This document shows, piece by piece, positions 33,431 through 41,392 of a stretch of DNA of 47,311 nt. Source of the DNA: a virus; the IMG/VR virus record IMGVR_UViG_3300012988_000009, positions 1 through 47,311 of that record, one strand, 5' to 3'. Within the stretch, counting starts at the first letter, position 1. Each line of letters begins with the position of its first letter. A model generated the notes under the pieces. That model made no database searches, was not told the origin of the DNA, and saw nothing but the letters and a program-made list of their open reading frames with translations. Position numbers and translations under genes: made by a program.

Positions 33431-33991
33431 TTAGACCTTCGTATCTGGAGGAAGTTGGCGGGCGTACGTCTCGGCGCGGGCATTCGCCGCGTCCGCCTTC
33501 GCGTAGCCTTCGGTGGCGTCTTGCTCGTGGAAATCCGCACGTTTGCGCTGCTCACGGGCCTCCGCGGCCTTCTGCGTGGCATAGGCCGTCGCGGCGGTCG
33601 TCACGAGCGCCAGGAGCCCGCCGCCCGCATGCTCCGGGGTGATCCACGGTTCGCTTTTCGCCTCGGGGAGGAAGGGGCTGGCGGCGGGCACCAGCTGCTT
33701 CACGGCGACCACCATCGCGCTGACCGCCTGCTTGACGATCGCGTCCGTGTCGACGGTGGTCTTCGTCTGGCTGGCGCCGTCGGCGATGGCCTTCTCGACC
33801 CAGGTACGCTCGAACTTCAGGTCGATGGGCAGCTCCAGCGCCGGGGTGGTGGCGGTGGCCGGGATCGTCACCGTGCCGGCGAGCGTCGCGGTCTCGCGGT
33901 GCTCCGTGTCGGTGTTGACGTGGGTCTCCCCGCGGGATGCGCACCCGACGAGGAACACCGCGATCACAGCGAGGAACAGGACGGCGCGCAT
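33431..33991 (-). CDS. Lipoprotein, possible outer-membrane spanin-like subunit, 186 aa
   Basis: A clear lipoprotein signal: MRAVLFLAVIAVFLVGC with Cys at residue 17 (LVGC lipobox). The mature part is mixed and contains a second apolar segment (GGGLLALVTTAATAYAT, about 122-138) and a charged helical end (AEAREQRKRADFHEQDATEG). It follows a one-TM coiled-coil protein with a one-base overlap (TGATG), the gene order of inner- and outer-membrane spanins. It is larger than usual o-spanins and lacks their proline-rich part, so this remains tentative. Confidence 0.5.
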   Translation of the reverse strand: MRAVLFLAVIAVFLVGCASRGETHVNTDTEHRETATLAGTVTIPATATTPALELPIDLKFERTWVEKAIADGASQTKTTVDTDAIVKQAVSAMVVAVKQLVPAASPFLPEAKSEPWITPEHAGGGLLALVTTAATAYATQKAAEAREQRKRADFHEQDATEGYAKADAANARAETYARQLPPDTKV

Positions 33992-34452
33992 CAGAACCTC
34001 TTGTGGACGGCGGTGGTGATGATCTTCGGGTCGCTCGGCTCATCGATCTCGGTGGGCACCGGCACGGCGTAGACCGGGATGTCCGGGCCGGCCGGGTGCC
34101 GGCGGCCGGGCTCCACCGCGCGGTGGATGTCGCTCGTCTTGCCCGCAAGGTGCTCGAGCACCTGCTTCAGGCCGCCGATGTAATCGAGCAGCTGCGTCGT
34201 GGTCGCCTGGGCGTCCGCCGTGCGCGCATCTTCGAGGGCGCGCACGCGGCGGATGAGCTTCGTCTCACGCTCCAGGCACTCCTCGGTCTGCGCGTCGAGC
34301 GCGCATTTCAGCGCGACTTCGGCGCGCGTCATCCGCTTCTTCGCCGCTCGGACGTCGAAGAAGATGTACGCGCCGCCGAGGACCACGGCGACCCACAACA
34401 GGGGCGACACCCCTGCCGGGGCCATGGCCAGGAGAGCGGTAATAAGCTCCAC
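33991..34452 (-). CDS. N-terminal TM, coiled-coil protein; possible inner-membrane spanin or holin-like, 153 aa
   Basis: Residues about 3-32 are hydrophobic (LLAMAPAGVSPLLWVAVVLGG, then AYIFFDV), followed by a basic stretch and a coiled coil (RETKLIRRVRALEDARTADA) to about residue 105, then a Pro-rich tail. That topology fits an i-spanin. The short overlap with the lipoprotein gene supports a pair. A holin role is also possible; no clear endolysin gene was found nearby. Confidence 0.45.
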   Translation of the reverse strand: MELITALLAMAPAGVSPLLWVAVVLGGAYIFFDVRAAKKRMTRAEVALKCALDAQTEECLERETKLIRRVRALEDARTADAQATTTQLLDYIGGLKQVLEHLAGKTSDIHRAVEPGRRHPAGPDIPVYAVPVPTEIDEPSDPKIITTAVHKRF

Positions 34453-34461
34453 CGCAGGCTC

Positions 34462-34749
34462 TTAGGTAAAGAGCAGGAGCTTCGTCGCGTTGGGGATGAC
34501 CAGCTTCTCGGTCACCACCGCGCCGGCCGTCTTCAGGCGGATGACCCAGTCGCCGCTGATGAGCACGCGCCCCGGGGCGACGCCACGGTGCTGCACGCCC
34601 GAGAAGCCGTCGAGATACCACGCGTCCGGCAGCACCCACTGGCCGGGGACCTGCCCGGCGACCGCGCCGAGGGCCGCTGCCTGGGCGTCGGTGCCGTCGT
34701 ACTGCTGCATGTCCGGCGTGCCCGCGAGGGCGGTATTGGTGTAGGCCAT
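34462..34749 (-). CDS. Hypothetical virion-block protein, 95 aa
   Basis: Starts MAYTNTALAGTPDMQQYDGT; the central part is a beta pattern (VLPDAWYLDGFSGVQHRG, RVLISGDWVIRLKTAG), and it ends EKLVIPNATKLLLFT. No family is recognised. Its Shine-Dalgarno sequence is buried in a 9-bp hairpin (see 34756-34796), so its translation is probably controlled. It could be a small tail or head protein. Confidence 0.6.
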   Translation of the reverse strand: MAYTNTALAGTPDMQQYDGTDAQAAALGAVAGQVPGQWVLPDAWYLDGFSGVQHRGVAPGRVLISGDWVIRLKTAGAVVTEKLVIPNATKLLLFT

Positions 34750-34755
34750 GAAATA

Positions 34756-34796
34756 GACTCCTGGAGGATGTGGTTGTCCACCATACCCCAGGAGTC
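34756..34796 (-). promoter_or_regulatory. Hairpin that sequesters the ribosome-binding site of the 95-aa gene
   Basis: On the minus strand GACTCCTGG (34796-34788) pairs with CCAGGAGTC (34764-34756), 9 bp perfect, with a smaller inner hairpin (GTGG/CCAC). The 3' arm contains AGGAG, which is the only good ribosome site before the ATG at 34749. The fold would block initiation unless opened. Confidence 0.6.
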
Positions 34797-34818
34797 GTCT
34801 ACCGCAACGGGCGGTCGA

Positions 34819-35031
34819 TTAGATGGCGCCGGCGGCCTTCAGCAGCACGTCGAGGTGGGCTTTGGCCACCTGAGACAGCGCGGCCTTGCGCGCCGGCTGC
34901 GGCTCGCCTTCGACGACGAGGTTCAGGACGAATTGCGCCGTCTGGACGAGGTCGACCGGCTTGGCCGCCTCCAGGGGGACGGCCGGTTTGATCGGCGGGG
35001 CCTCGGGGGCGCGGGGTAGCTTGCGGGACAT
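34819..35031 (-). CDS. Hypothetical protein, 70 aa
   Basis: Starts MSRKLPRAPEAPPIKPAVPL, a proline-rich basic N-terminus, then a helical body (VQTAQFVLNLVVEGE, LSQVAKAHLDVLLKAAG). The ATG at 35031 has CGGAG upstream; upstream in-frame sequence overlaps the gene before. No family recognised. Confidence 0.6.
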   Translation of the reverse strand: MSRKLPRAPEAPPIKPAVPLEAAKPVDLVQTAQFVLNLVVEGEPQPARKAALSQVAKAHLDVLLKAAGAI

Positions 35032-35060
35032 GGCATCTCCGTACGTGGGGGCCATGGACC

Positions 35061-35363
35061 TTACGGCTCGTACGGAGGAATCAACCCTGCAGCCAACTGC
35101 TCGGCGTACTTTTTCTTGATAATCCGGTCGAGCGTGTCGGCCACGAGCAGGTGGTCGGGGTCCGTCGGGTTGAATTCGATGTCGAGGTCCAGGCTGCACT
35201 GCCGCCGGCGCGGGCCCCCGGTGTATTCGCCGGCGACGGTCGGCACGGTCTCACCGAGGGCGGACAGCCCCTTCACACCCGCCACGGGGTTGCGCAGCGT
35301 CACCTCGAACCACCGCGGCTTCGGGATGTAGGTGACGGGGGCGAGGAAGATGTCTTCGGCCAT
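35061..35363 (-). CDS. Small virion-block protein with DIFL/RWFEV N-terminus, 100 aa
   Basis: The first 28 residues (EDIFLAPVTYIPKPRWFEVT...) are clearly similar to those of the neighbouring 103-residue protein. The rest differs: a strand region with GEYTGGPRRRQCSLDLDIEF and a helical end DTLDRIIKKKYAEQLAAG. Good ribosome site (GGAG). Probably a small tail-associated protein that shares a docking segment with its neighbour. Confidence 0.62.
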   Translation of the reverse strand: MAEDIFLAPVTYIPKPRWFEVTLRNPVAGVKGLSALGETVPTVAGEYTGGPRRRQCSLDLDIEFNPTDPDHLLVADTLDRIIKKKYAEQLAAGLIPPYEP

Positions 35364-35372
35364 GGTGGTCTC

Positions 35373-35684
35373 CTACGGAAGTTCGATCTGCTGCCCGGGC
35401 TGAGCCGTCGGCGTACCAGTTCCGGTCACCGCGGTGACGATGCGCCGGTATTTGCCGGCGGGAATGACCCCAGACAGCATCACGGTGTTGATGTTCGTCA
35501 GGCTGAGGACGCCGGCGATGGAGTTTCGCCCGGAGCACACGGTCACAAGGTTCGTGCTCATGCCCGAGTTGTCGGCGTACTGCAGCGTCGCGGTGAGCGA
35601 GGCGTTGCCGAGCACGACCTCGAACCACCGCAGCTTCGGGGTGACGATCGCGGTCTCCGGCTGGAGGAAGATATCGTCTGGCAC
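35373..35684 (-). CDS. Small virion-block protein with DIFL/RWFEV N-terminus, 103 aa
   Basis: GTG start two bases after the tail-fibre stop. N-terminus DDIFLQPETAIVTPKLRWFE matches the next gene product, followed by an Ig-like beta pattern (ATLQYADNSGMSTNLVTVCS, SGVIPAGKYRRIVTAVTG). No family name is known to me. The tie to the fibre gene suggests a fibre-base or virion surface part. Confidence 0.62.
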   Translation of the reverse strand: MPDDIFLQPETAIVTPKLRWFEVVLGNASLTATLQYADNSGMSTNLVTVCSGRNSIAGVLSLTNINTVMLSGVIPAGKYRRIVTAVTGTGTPTAQPGQQIELP

Positions 35685-35685
35685 G

Positions 35686-37374
35686 TTAGACTCCGATTAG
35701 CCCGATTGACAGGAGATGCTGCAGCAGCGCCGCGAGGGTCTGCGAGGTCTGCAACAACGAGGCGGTGAGGCCGGGGAAATTCGCTGTGATGGAACCGTTG
35801 GTGGGCGTTCCGTAGCCGGAAGGCTGGACGACCGGAGTAGCACCCCACCACGCCTGTTTCTGGTTCGCCGCCTGCCCCCACTTCGTGCCGGTGCCAGTTC
35901 CAAGTACCACGTCGCGAGCATCGGCAATCACCAGTGTCCGATCGCGGATCGTCAGGTCGATATTTCGGGCGGCCTCGCCGGTGAAAGTCGTAGCGAAGCT
36001 GATAGCCGTTCCGGTGTTCGTTCCTGAGATATACGTCTCAGTCGCGAACAGGGCGATCAGCGCGTTGGACCCGGTGTACAGGCCGGTCGACGTGCGTCCG
36101 GCGGCGCCGATTAGCGTTACGTTGTCGTTCGCGGCGACCCCGGTTAGTGCGCCGCCCGGCGTCCCGTTCGTGCGGTAGCCGATGAAAAGCGTCGCGCCGC
36201 CGTAGGACTGGCCTTGCCAAGTCGCGTTGGCCGCAGAAGGACCAACCAGGACCGTACCAACCGGAGTTACCGGGGGCGCGGAGCCGGAGTAGTTGGCCAC
36301 AACTGCGCCGTTGGAGAAGTCGACGATTCGCGCGCCGCCGAGGGACAGGCCGACGTTGTTTGCCCCGATGCGGTAGAAGCCGGTGTCGGGATCGTTGAGC
36401 CACGAGTCTGCCGGAGCCGCGACGGTCCCGTCCGGCGCCAGCTCCTGGGCGTTCTGCCACCGACGCCACTCCGCTCCCGCCGTGCTTCCGTTCGACGTTC
36501 CATTGATAACGGCGAAGGTTCCGCGGTTGGTTGCACTCCAGGTGCCATCAGCGGAAATACCGATCGAAGCCGCTCCGCCCGTCGAATACGCGGTGCCGTC
36601 GAAGCCGAACGCCGTGATCCCGACGAACTGCGCTCCGCTAACCGTGGCCGCCGGCACCGCGCGGGTTCCTCCGATCGCCTGACCGACGATGTTGATCCCG
36701 TTGAAACCCCAGCCGCGGGCGATTAGTCGGTTCTGCACCCCGTCCGCACCGCGAATTAGCGCGAGCGCAGGAGACAAGGCCGTGGATGCGTCGGTGCCAG
36801 TTCCAGTATCAAAGAGCACCGCACCGCTCACACGCAGCCGGCTGGTGCCGCCGGGATCAGTGCCGACCACCAGCGCGGAGTTGACGGTGTCCCACGTCAG
36901 GCTCGCGCTGTCGACGAGGGTCGCGCCGGAGGCCGCGACGGGGATGCGGTTGGCGACCAACGGCGACAGCGCCCAGGTGTCGACGCCGGTGCGCCCAGCG
37001 ATGCCGGTGCCGGTGAGCGCCGCGATGGCGGTGAGGTCGGCGTCGAGCGGCTGGGCGTCGGTGATGCCGTAGCCGGCGAGCGTCGTCGGGGTATTGACGA
37101 TCGTCGACCAGTCGACCAGGCGCGTCGGCAGCTGCGCCGCGGGCACCTTGCCGGTGTTGTCCAGGCTGGCGTACCCGTTCGCCGTGCCCTTTTCGGCGAT
37201 CGTCTGGTAGCCGGCTAGATCCGGCGTGAACACCGACGGGTTGGCGGCGGCGTAGGCCGCGATGGTGGCGTCGAAGTCCGCTTCCAGAAGGTATTGCGTG
37301 TGCGGATCCGGGGCCAGCCAGTGCGACTGGAGGACGGAGGTCTGCAGCGCGTTGGCGGGTTCATTGCGTGGCAT
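35686..37374 (-). CDS. Tail fibre / receptor-binding protein, 562 aa
   Basis: N-terminal virion-attachment part (about 1-80), then the fibre stretch VDWSTIVNTPTTLAGYGITDA that is common in phage tail fibres and a collagen-free beta shaft with fibre-type repeats (DPDTGFYRIGANNVGLSLGG). The C-terminal receptor-binding part contains TGTKWGQAANQKQAWWGATP and ends in a helix LLQHLLSIGLIGV. It follows a terminator hairpin by only about 26 bases. Its DNA has lower local GC than neighbours between about 36200 and 36700, as often seen in exchanged receptor-binding domains. Confidence 0.82.
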   Translation of the reverse strand: MPRNEPANALQTSVLQSHWLAPDPHTQYLLEADFDATIAAYAAANPSVFTPDLAGYQTIAEKGTANGYASLDNTGKVPAAQLPTRLVDWSTIVNTPTTLAGYGITDAQPLDADLTAIAALTGTGIAGRTGVDTWALSPLVANRIPVAASGATLVDSASLTWDTVNSALVVGTDPGGTSRLRVSGAVLFDTGTGTDASTALSPALALIRGADGVQNRLIARGWGFNGINIVGQAIGGTRAVPAATVSGAQFVGITAFGFDGTAYSTGGAASIGISADGTWSATNRGTFAVINGTSNGSTAGAEWRRWQNAQELAPDGTVAAPADSWLNDPDTGFYRIGANNVGLSLGGARIVDFSNGAVVANYSGSAPPVTPVGTVLVGPSAANATWQGQSYGGATLFIGYRTNGTPGGALTGVAANDNVTLIGAAGRTSTGLYTGSNALIALFATETYISGTNTGTAISFATTFTGEAARNIDLTIRDRTLVIADARDVVLGTGTGTKWGQAANQKQAWWGATPVVQPSGYGTPTNGSITANFPGLTASLLQTSQTLAALLQHLLSIGLIGV

Positions 37375-37400
37375 TGCAGGCTGTAGCCTACCGCGGGGTC

Positions 37401-37434
37401 AAACGAAAACACCCGCCGATGCATTCGACGGGTG
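37401..37434 (-). terminator. Intrinsic terminator between terminase and tail-fibre genes
   Basis: CACCCG (37410-37415) pairs with CGGGTG (37429-37434) and an inner CGA/TCG pair extends the stem past one mismatch. On the minus strand GTTTTCGTTT follows. It should stop or reduce transcription from the terminase genes before the fibre gene. Confidence 0.75.
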
Positions 37435-37554
37435 CTCGCGTAGCGATAGTCTTGTGGCCCAAAACCACACCTTCGCAGAAAAGGGGCCGTCGGAGTACTG
37501 GCCGGAGAGCCCTCGTCAGGGGTCGCGGGGTTCGTCGTCGGGCCGGGGTCGACT

Positions 37555-37776
37555 CTAGCCGCCGTTGCCGGCCGTGTCCACCTCGGACTTGGGCTCGGCG
37601 GGCTTGGTCGGGTTGTCGACGCGGATCTTGCCGCCGCACTCGCCGACGGGGATGTCGATGAATTCGGCTGCGATCGGGGCGCCGACTTCGAGGGCGAGGG
37701 CGTCGAACTCCTCCGCGGTGGCCGGGGCACCGCCGACGGATAGGCGGCGGATGAGGGTTTCGGTGAGGTCGGACAT
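37555..37776 (-). CDS. Hypothetical protein, 73 aa
   Basis: Starts MSDLTETLIRRLSVGGAPAT, helical and acidic at first, with a GECGGKIRVD stretch and a Lys/Pro/Glu-rich C-terminal tail. It lies between the large terminase (44-base gap) and the terminator. No family recognised. Confidence 0.6.
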   Translation of the reverse strand: MSDLTETLIRRLSVGGAPATAEEFDALALEVGAPIAAEFIDIPVGECGGKIRVDNPTKPAEPKSEVDTAGNGG

Positions 37777-37819
37777 ATGTGGGCGCCTTGGTGGACCGGA
37801 AGCGTACGCCGGCCTTCGC

Positions 37820-39412
37820 CTACATCAACCTCCCGCGCTGGCCGAAGAGCGTCGTCGAACCGGGCGGGAGGCTGCTGCCCGTCGGCCGGTTGGCGCGGGC
37901 GATGGTCTCCTTCCACCGCGCAGGGGCGAGATGCCGCGGTTCCTCGACCTGCTTCATCATCGGTTTGAGCACTTCGTCGATGAGGTGCACCGCGTGGAAG
38001 GCGCAGTCGATGGAGTCGTCGTGGATGCCGCCGGGGAAGTGCTGGTGCTCGTCGCGGATGATATCCCGCCACACCGGCTCGTTCGCCCACCACACCCGGC
38101 CCTTGCGCTGGAACGCCTGATAGCCGCGGGCCTTCGTCGGCTTGTCGCCGACCTCGGGGACCTCGTGCAGCTGCACCAGCAGCCGACGACGGTCGATCTC
38201 GCGGTGCACATGCTTGTCGAGGCTGCCGGTGATCATGTCCTTTCCGACGCTGAGGTAGCCGCGTACCTTGTACCGCTCGCACAGGTCCAATGCGAGGTCG
38301 ATTGCTTCCTCCGGGTGCATGCGCTCGGCGAACGCCCCCGGCAGGAAGATGAGGTCCCCCGCCTCGCTGAGGCCGAACGCAGACCCCACGCTACGGTCGT
38401 TGACCTTCTTCTTCCCGAGGGCGAGGTCCAACGCCACATGCACATCGCCGACGATCGGCGGCGTATGCGGGTCGTAGACCTGCTTCAGGTGGTCCAGGGA
38501 GAAGTACAGCCCGCCCTCCGGCATTGGATTCTGCTGATGGATGGCGCTCCACTCCATCTCGCCCATGGATGCCCGCTTACGCCGGGCAATGGCGATGGCC
38601 TTCTCCCGCCCGACGCGTTCGGGGTGGAGGACGTCCGTCATGTCGGAGGGGTCGCCCGTACGCCAGCCGCAGTGGGGGTAGATGGCGAGTTCCCATTGGT
38701 CGGCGTCGGGCTCCTCCTGCGCCTTCTGCAGGAGTCGGCCGGCGAGGTCGCCCTGGGCCCACCGCGTGTGCATGATGAGGATGCCGCCGCCGGGGCTCAT
38801 GCGCTGGGCGATCGTGGCGTTGTACCAATCCCACACCGTCTTTTGCTCGGCGTCCGATGAGGCGGCGCTGCGGTCGGCGAAGGGGTCGTCGACGATGGCG
38901 ATGCGCCCCGGCCAGCCGGAGCCCGTGCCGACGGAGATGGCCCGCAGGATGCCCCCTTTGTCCGTCTCCATGTGGCCGGCGGCAGCGATGTCCCCGCGCA
39001 GTTGGCAGCCGGGGAAGATGTACGGCCACACCTCGCCTTGGATCTGGTTGCGCACCCACCGGCTGGAGCGGGTGGCGAGGTCATTGCCGTAGGATGCCGC
39101 GAGGAGGGACCAGTCGGGGTGTTTCCCCAGCACCCACGCCGGATAGAGCCGGCTGACGATGTCGCTTTTGCCGAACTGCGGCGGGGCGAACACCATCAGC
39201 CGCGGCGACTCCTGCCGTTCGACGGCCCGCGTGAAGCGCTCAAGCCGCTTCATCAGGTCGAGCTGCCATTCGCCGGGGGGATTGCCCACGCCGGCGGGGG
39301 CCAGCACGTCCCACAGCGCATGCAGCCGGCGGGGGGCTAGCGCACGCTGGGCAAGGACCTCTTCAGCGCGTGCGCCGGCATCGGCCACGTCCAGCCAGTC
39401 GTCATCGGCCAT
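37820..39412 (-). CDS. terL: Terminase large subunit, 530 aa
   Basis: ATPase motifs: a Walker A variant LMVFAPPQFGKSD (about 73-85), Walker B with RIAIVDDPF (about 170) and coupling motif region IMHTRWAQGD. The C-terminal nuclease part contains DVHVALDLALG (first Asp), an acidic middle and GIHDDSIDCAFHAVH near the end. It packages DNA through the portal. The ATG at 39412 has GGAG 8 bases upstream; a TTG at 39424 would add four residues. It overlaps the small membrane gene by 11 bases. Confidence 0.92.
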   Translation of the reverse strand: MADDDWLDVADAGARAEEVLAQRALAPRRLHALWDVLAPAGVGNPPGEWQLDLMKRLERFTRAVERQESPRLMVFAPPQFGKSDIVSRLYPAWVLGKHPDWSLLAASYGNDLATRSSRWVRNQIQGEVWPYIFPGCQLRGDIAAAGHMETDKGGILRAISVGTGSGWPGRIAIVDDPFADRSAASSDAEQKTVWDWYNATIAQRMSPGGGILIMHTRWAQGDLAGRLLQKAQEEPDADQWELAIYPHCGWRTGDPSDMTDVLHPERVGREKAIAIARRKRASMGEMEWSAIHQQNPMPEGGLYFSLDHLKQVYDPHTPPIVGDVHVALDLALGKKKVNDRSVGSAFGLSEAGDLIFLPGAFAERMHPEEAIDLALDLCERYKVRGYLSVGKDMITGSLDKHVHREIDRRRLLVQLHEVPEVGDKPTKARGYQAFQRKGRVWWANEPVWRDIIRDEHQHFPGGIHDDSIDCAFHAVHLIDEVLKPMMKQVEEPRHLAPARWKETIARANRPTGSSLPPGSTTLFGQRGRLM

Positions 39413-39545
39413 TGCCGACTCCAATCAGGATGACGACGGCGTATGCCGACAGCAGCGCCCCCAGCACGCCGATGGGCAGGGTGGCGGCCAACGCCAGCAA
39501 CGTGAGCGCCAGGGCGACGGACGGCCAGGGTTCGAGGCTACGCAT
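39402..39545 (-). CDS. Tiny membrane protein between the terminase genes, 47 aa
   Basis: Starts MRSLEPWPSVALALTLLALA and is almost all hydrophobic, with two predicted TM helices (about 9-23 and 27-44) and a short basic end GNGR. It overlaps the small terminase by 8 bases and the large terminase by 11 bases. Size and topology resemble class II holins, but the terminase position is unusual for one. A longer in-frame start exists at 39560 (adds five residues). Confidence 0.5.
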   Translation of the reverse strand: MRSLEPWPSVALALTLLALAATLPIGVLGALLSAYAVVILIGVGNGR

Positions 39546-40155
39546 CGTCGTCGTCCTCATCAGGCACGGCCGCCCGCATCGCCGCATCGGCCGTCCGGCG
39601 GGCGGCCGCCTCACGGTCGCGGGCGGACTTGGCCAGCGCCTCCAGCTGCGCCGACGGAAGCCGGCTGATGTCGGCGGCCGCCACCTTGCCGCCCTCGCTG
39701 GGGGGCGTCAGGAAGGCATGGGCCACCGCCACCCGCTTGGGCAGCAGCAGGTCGGCCTGCAGCTTCAGGCAGCCAAGGGCCGTGCCCAGGTCCGGCTCGG
39801 AGCCCGCCATCGCATGCAGGCGGACGTCCTCCGCGCTGGTGATGAGGCGGGCGACGACCTCACGGGGGTGCTCGGCGTGGGCGTCAGCGAACAGCCGCCG
39901 CACCCGGTCCATGAATTCAGCCAGCGGCGGCCCCTTGGTCGGCAGCCCATTCCGCCGGCACCAGTCCCGCACCGTCGAGCTATGCCAGCTGATGACGGGG
40001 TTGGCCCGCAGCCAATCGATGAGGGCATAGGCCTGGGCATCGCCGGCGACCGCCTCCGTTGGATCGGGGGGCGGTCGCCGGCGGTCGACCGTCGCTACCG
40101 CGGTGTGCGGGGCGTCAGCCAGCCAATCGTCGTCTGAGGTGGGCGTGGGGTCCAT
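39538..40155 (-). CDS. Putative terminase small subunit, 205 aa
   Basis: First gene of the leftward block, just before terL. N-terminal half contains a helix-turn-helix-like stretch (HSSTVRDWCRRNGLPTKGPP) that could bind the packaging site; the second half is a helical Ala-rich oligomerisation-type region (LTPPSEGGKVAAADISRLPS, LEALAKSARDREAAARR) and a strongly acidic end (DEDDDDA). Assignment rests on order and composition. Confidence 0.7.
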   Translation of the reverse strand: MDPTPTSDDDWLADAPHTAVATVDRRRPPPDPTEAVAGDAQAYALIDWLRANPVISWHSSTVRDWCRRNGLPTKGPPLAEFMDRVRRLFADAHAEHPREVVARLITSAEDVRLHAMAGSEPDLGTALGCLKLQADLLLPKRVAVAHAFLTPPSEGGKVAAADISRLPSAQLEALAKSARDREAAARRTADAAMRAAVPDEDDDDA

Positions 40156-40663
40156 GCAGACACTCTAGCCGGCTTTCGTCGGCCGTCGACGGCATATCTG
40201 ATCGAGAGACAAGGGCGACAGGCAATGGCCGTTTTCAGCATGTAGTAAAAACACAAAGGACTTACGACTTTTAACTAGACTTACATCAAAACTAGTAATT
40301 CGCCGACAAGAAATACGAGTCCGACATCAATTCTGGATTCCTCCATCCCCAGCCAGCCACAGCCCGCCCAGTGACTGCCGCGGTTGTGGCGGCGCTTTCG
40401 CCGGCTTACGCATCCTTCTCCAGTCGATAGCTATTTATACTAATACCCAGACAACTATAATACTACATAGTCTACTAATATTAACTGTATATAAGTCATT
40501 GTCATTCAATACTCCAAGCACAAAAACAAGCGATTGCCCGCATTAGCCCCAGTTTTCTTGGTATAACAACGTGCAACTGCCGTACTTACATACTCCACAC
40601 ATGTGCTTATGTAGTAGTTTTCCGAGACTTATACCTTGTCATATTTTTGAAAGCCGCCACAGT
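40156..40663. promoter_or_regulatory. AT-rich divergent intergenic island
   Basis: About 500 bases without a gene and far more AT-rich than the rest of the window, between the two diverging blocks. It has perfect -10-like TATAAT (40456-40461) on the plus strand, but no matching -35; TGTAGTA at 40241-40247 and 40610-40616 with its complement TACTACA at 40461-40467; and a GC-rich hairpin-prone patch around 40378-40406. Likely holds the outward promoters and perhaps the origin of replication; neither is proven. Confidence 0.6.
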
Positions 40664-41392
40664 ATGTGTATGCCTGCCAACACCGCACAATTTATCCCTG
40701 TCCTTGTTGATGCCGCGCTTTCCGGTGAAGACGAACGCCGTGCATTTGCCCGGGAGCATCTGTGGCCACATCTCGGCGCCGTCCACCGGGCAATCACTAC
40801 CGCTGCCGCCCTCCGTGATCCGCACCTGCCCGCCAGGGCCCTCTACCTCGGCGCTCGCGACGCCATCTCCGAGTGGTCGCTGCGGAAGATAGGGTCCGTG
40901 GAACTGGCCCGTCGCCTCGGTGAAGCGCAGACGCGAGCCCGGGAGGCGCTGGAACGTGCGACGGGCCGCCCGGGGATGTGGGCCATGCAGGAAGCCGTCC
41001 GGAGGATGTCCCGCGCGTTTCGCAAGCGGGTCAAGGGGGTGCGCTTGCCCCCCGTGGCCCGTCAGCATCCGCCGGCTGACGAGGTAGCACCCACAGGAGG
41101 CGTTGGCGTCACACCTGCATACCTCACGCGGTTGAAGACGCTCACCGTCACCTACGCCCCGACGAAATCCGGCCCGTACACATACTTCTTCGTCAGCCGC
41201 CGCGGGCCCAATGGCACAACGCTGCGCAAGGCGGTCAAGGAGCGAGAGGCCAACCGCGAGCGTGCCCGCTTCGGCCTCTCCGTCGCCCGCGCCCTGCGCG
41301 ATTACACCCGCGGTGCACGCTGGACGAAGCGGGGCGTGCGTTGGCCGGTTGTGGTCGACGTAGCCAACCCCGACACCCCCCTTTTCCGCTAG
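40664..41392 (+). CDS. Hypothetical protein, 242 aa
   Basis: First rightward gene. The chosen start MCMPANTAQFIPV lies at the edge of the AT-rich island; ATG at 40670 would remove two residues, and a frame open back to 40571 would lie in AT-rich DNA with poor coding character. The protein is helical and Arg-rich (ARRLGEAQTRAREALERATG, MSRAFRKRVKGVRLPPV). Middle (175-215) has a beta part with PYTYFFVSRRGPNGTTLRKA. No family recognised; could be an early DNA- or RNA-binding protein. Confidence 0.6.
   Translation: MCMPANTAQFIPVLVDAALSGEDERRAFAREHLWPHLGAVHRAITTAAALRDPHLPARALYLGARDAISEWSLRKIGSVELARRLGEAQTRAREALERATGRPGMWAMQEAVRRMSRAFRKRVKGVRLPPVARQHPPADEVAPTGGVGVTPAYLTRLKTLTVTYAPTKSGPYTYFFVSRRGPNGTTLRKAVKEREANRERARFGLSVARALRDYTRGARWTKRGVRWPVVVDVANPDTPLFR

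Noticed and set aside
37435-37554. Extra small gene between the 73-residue gene and the terminator
   Set aside because: The only open frame overlaps both the terminator and the end of the neighbouring gene and is Arg-rich shadow sequence.
40433-40461. Complete sigma70 promoter around TATAAT at 40456
   Set aside because: The -10 is perfect but the hexamer 17 bases upstream (ATTTAT) is a poor -35, so only a possible promoter is noted within the island.
40571-40663. Upstream extension of the first rightward gene to 40571
   Set aside because: The added 31 codons lie in the AT-rich island, give a Cys/His/Pro/Ser mix unlike the rest of the protein and have no ribosome site.
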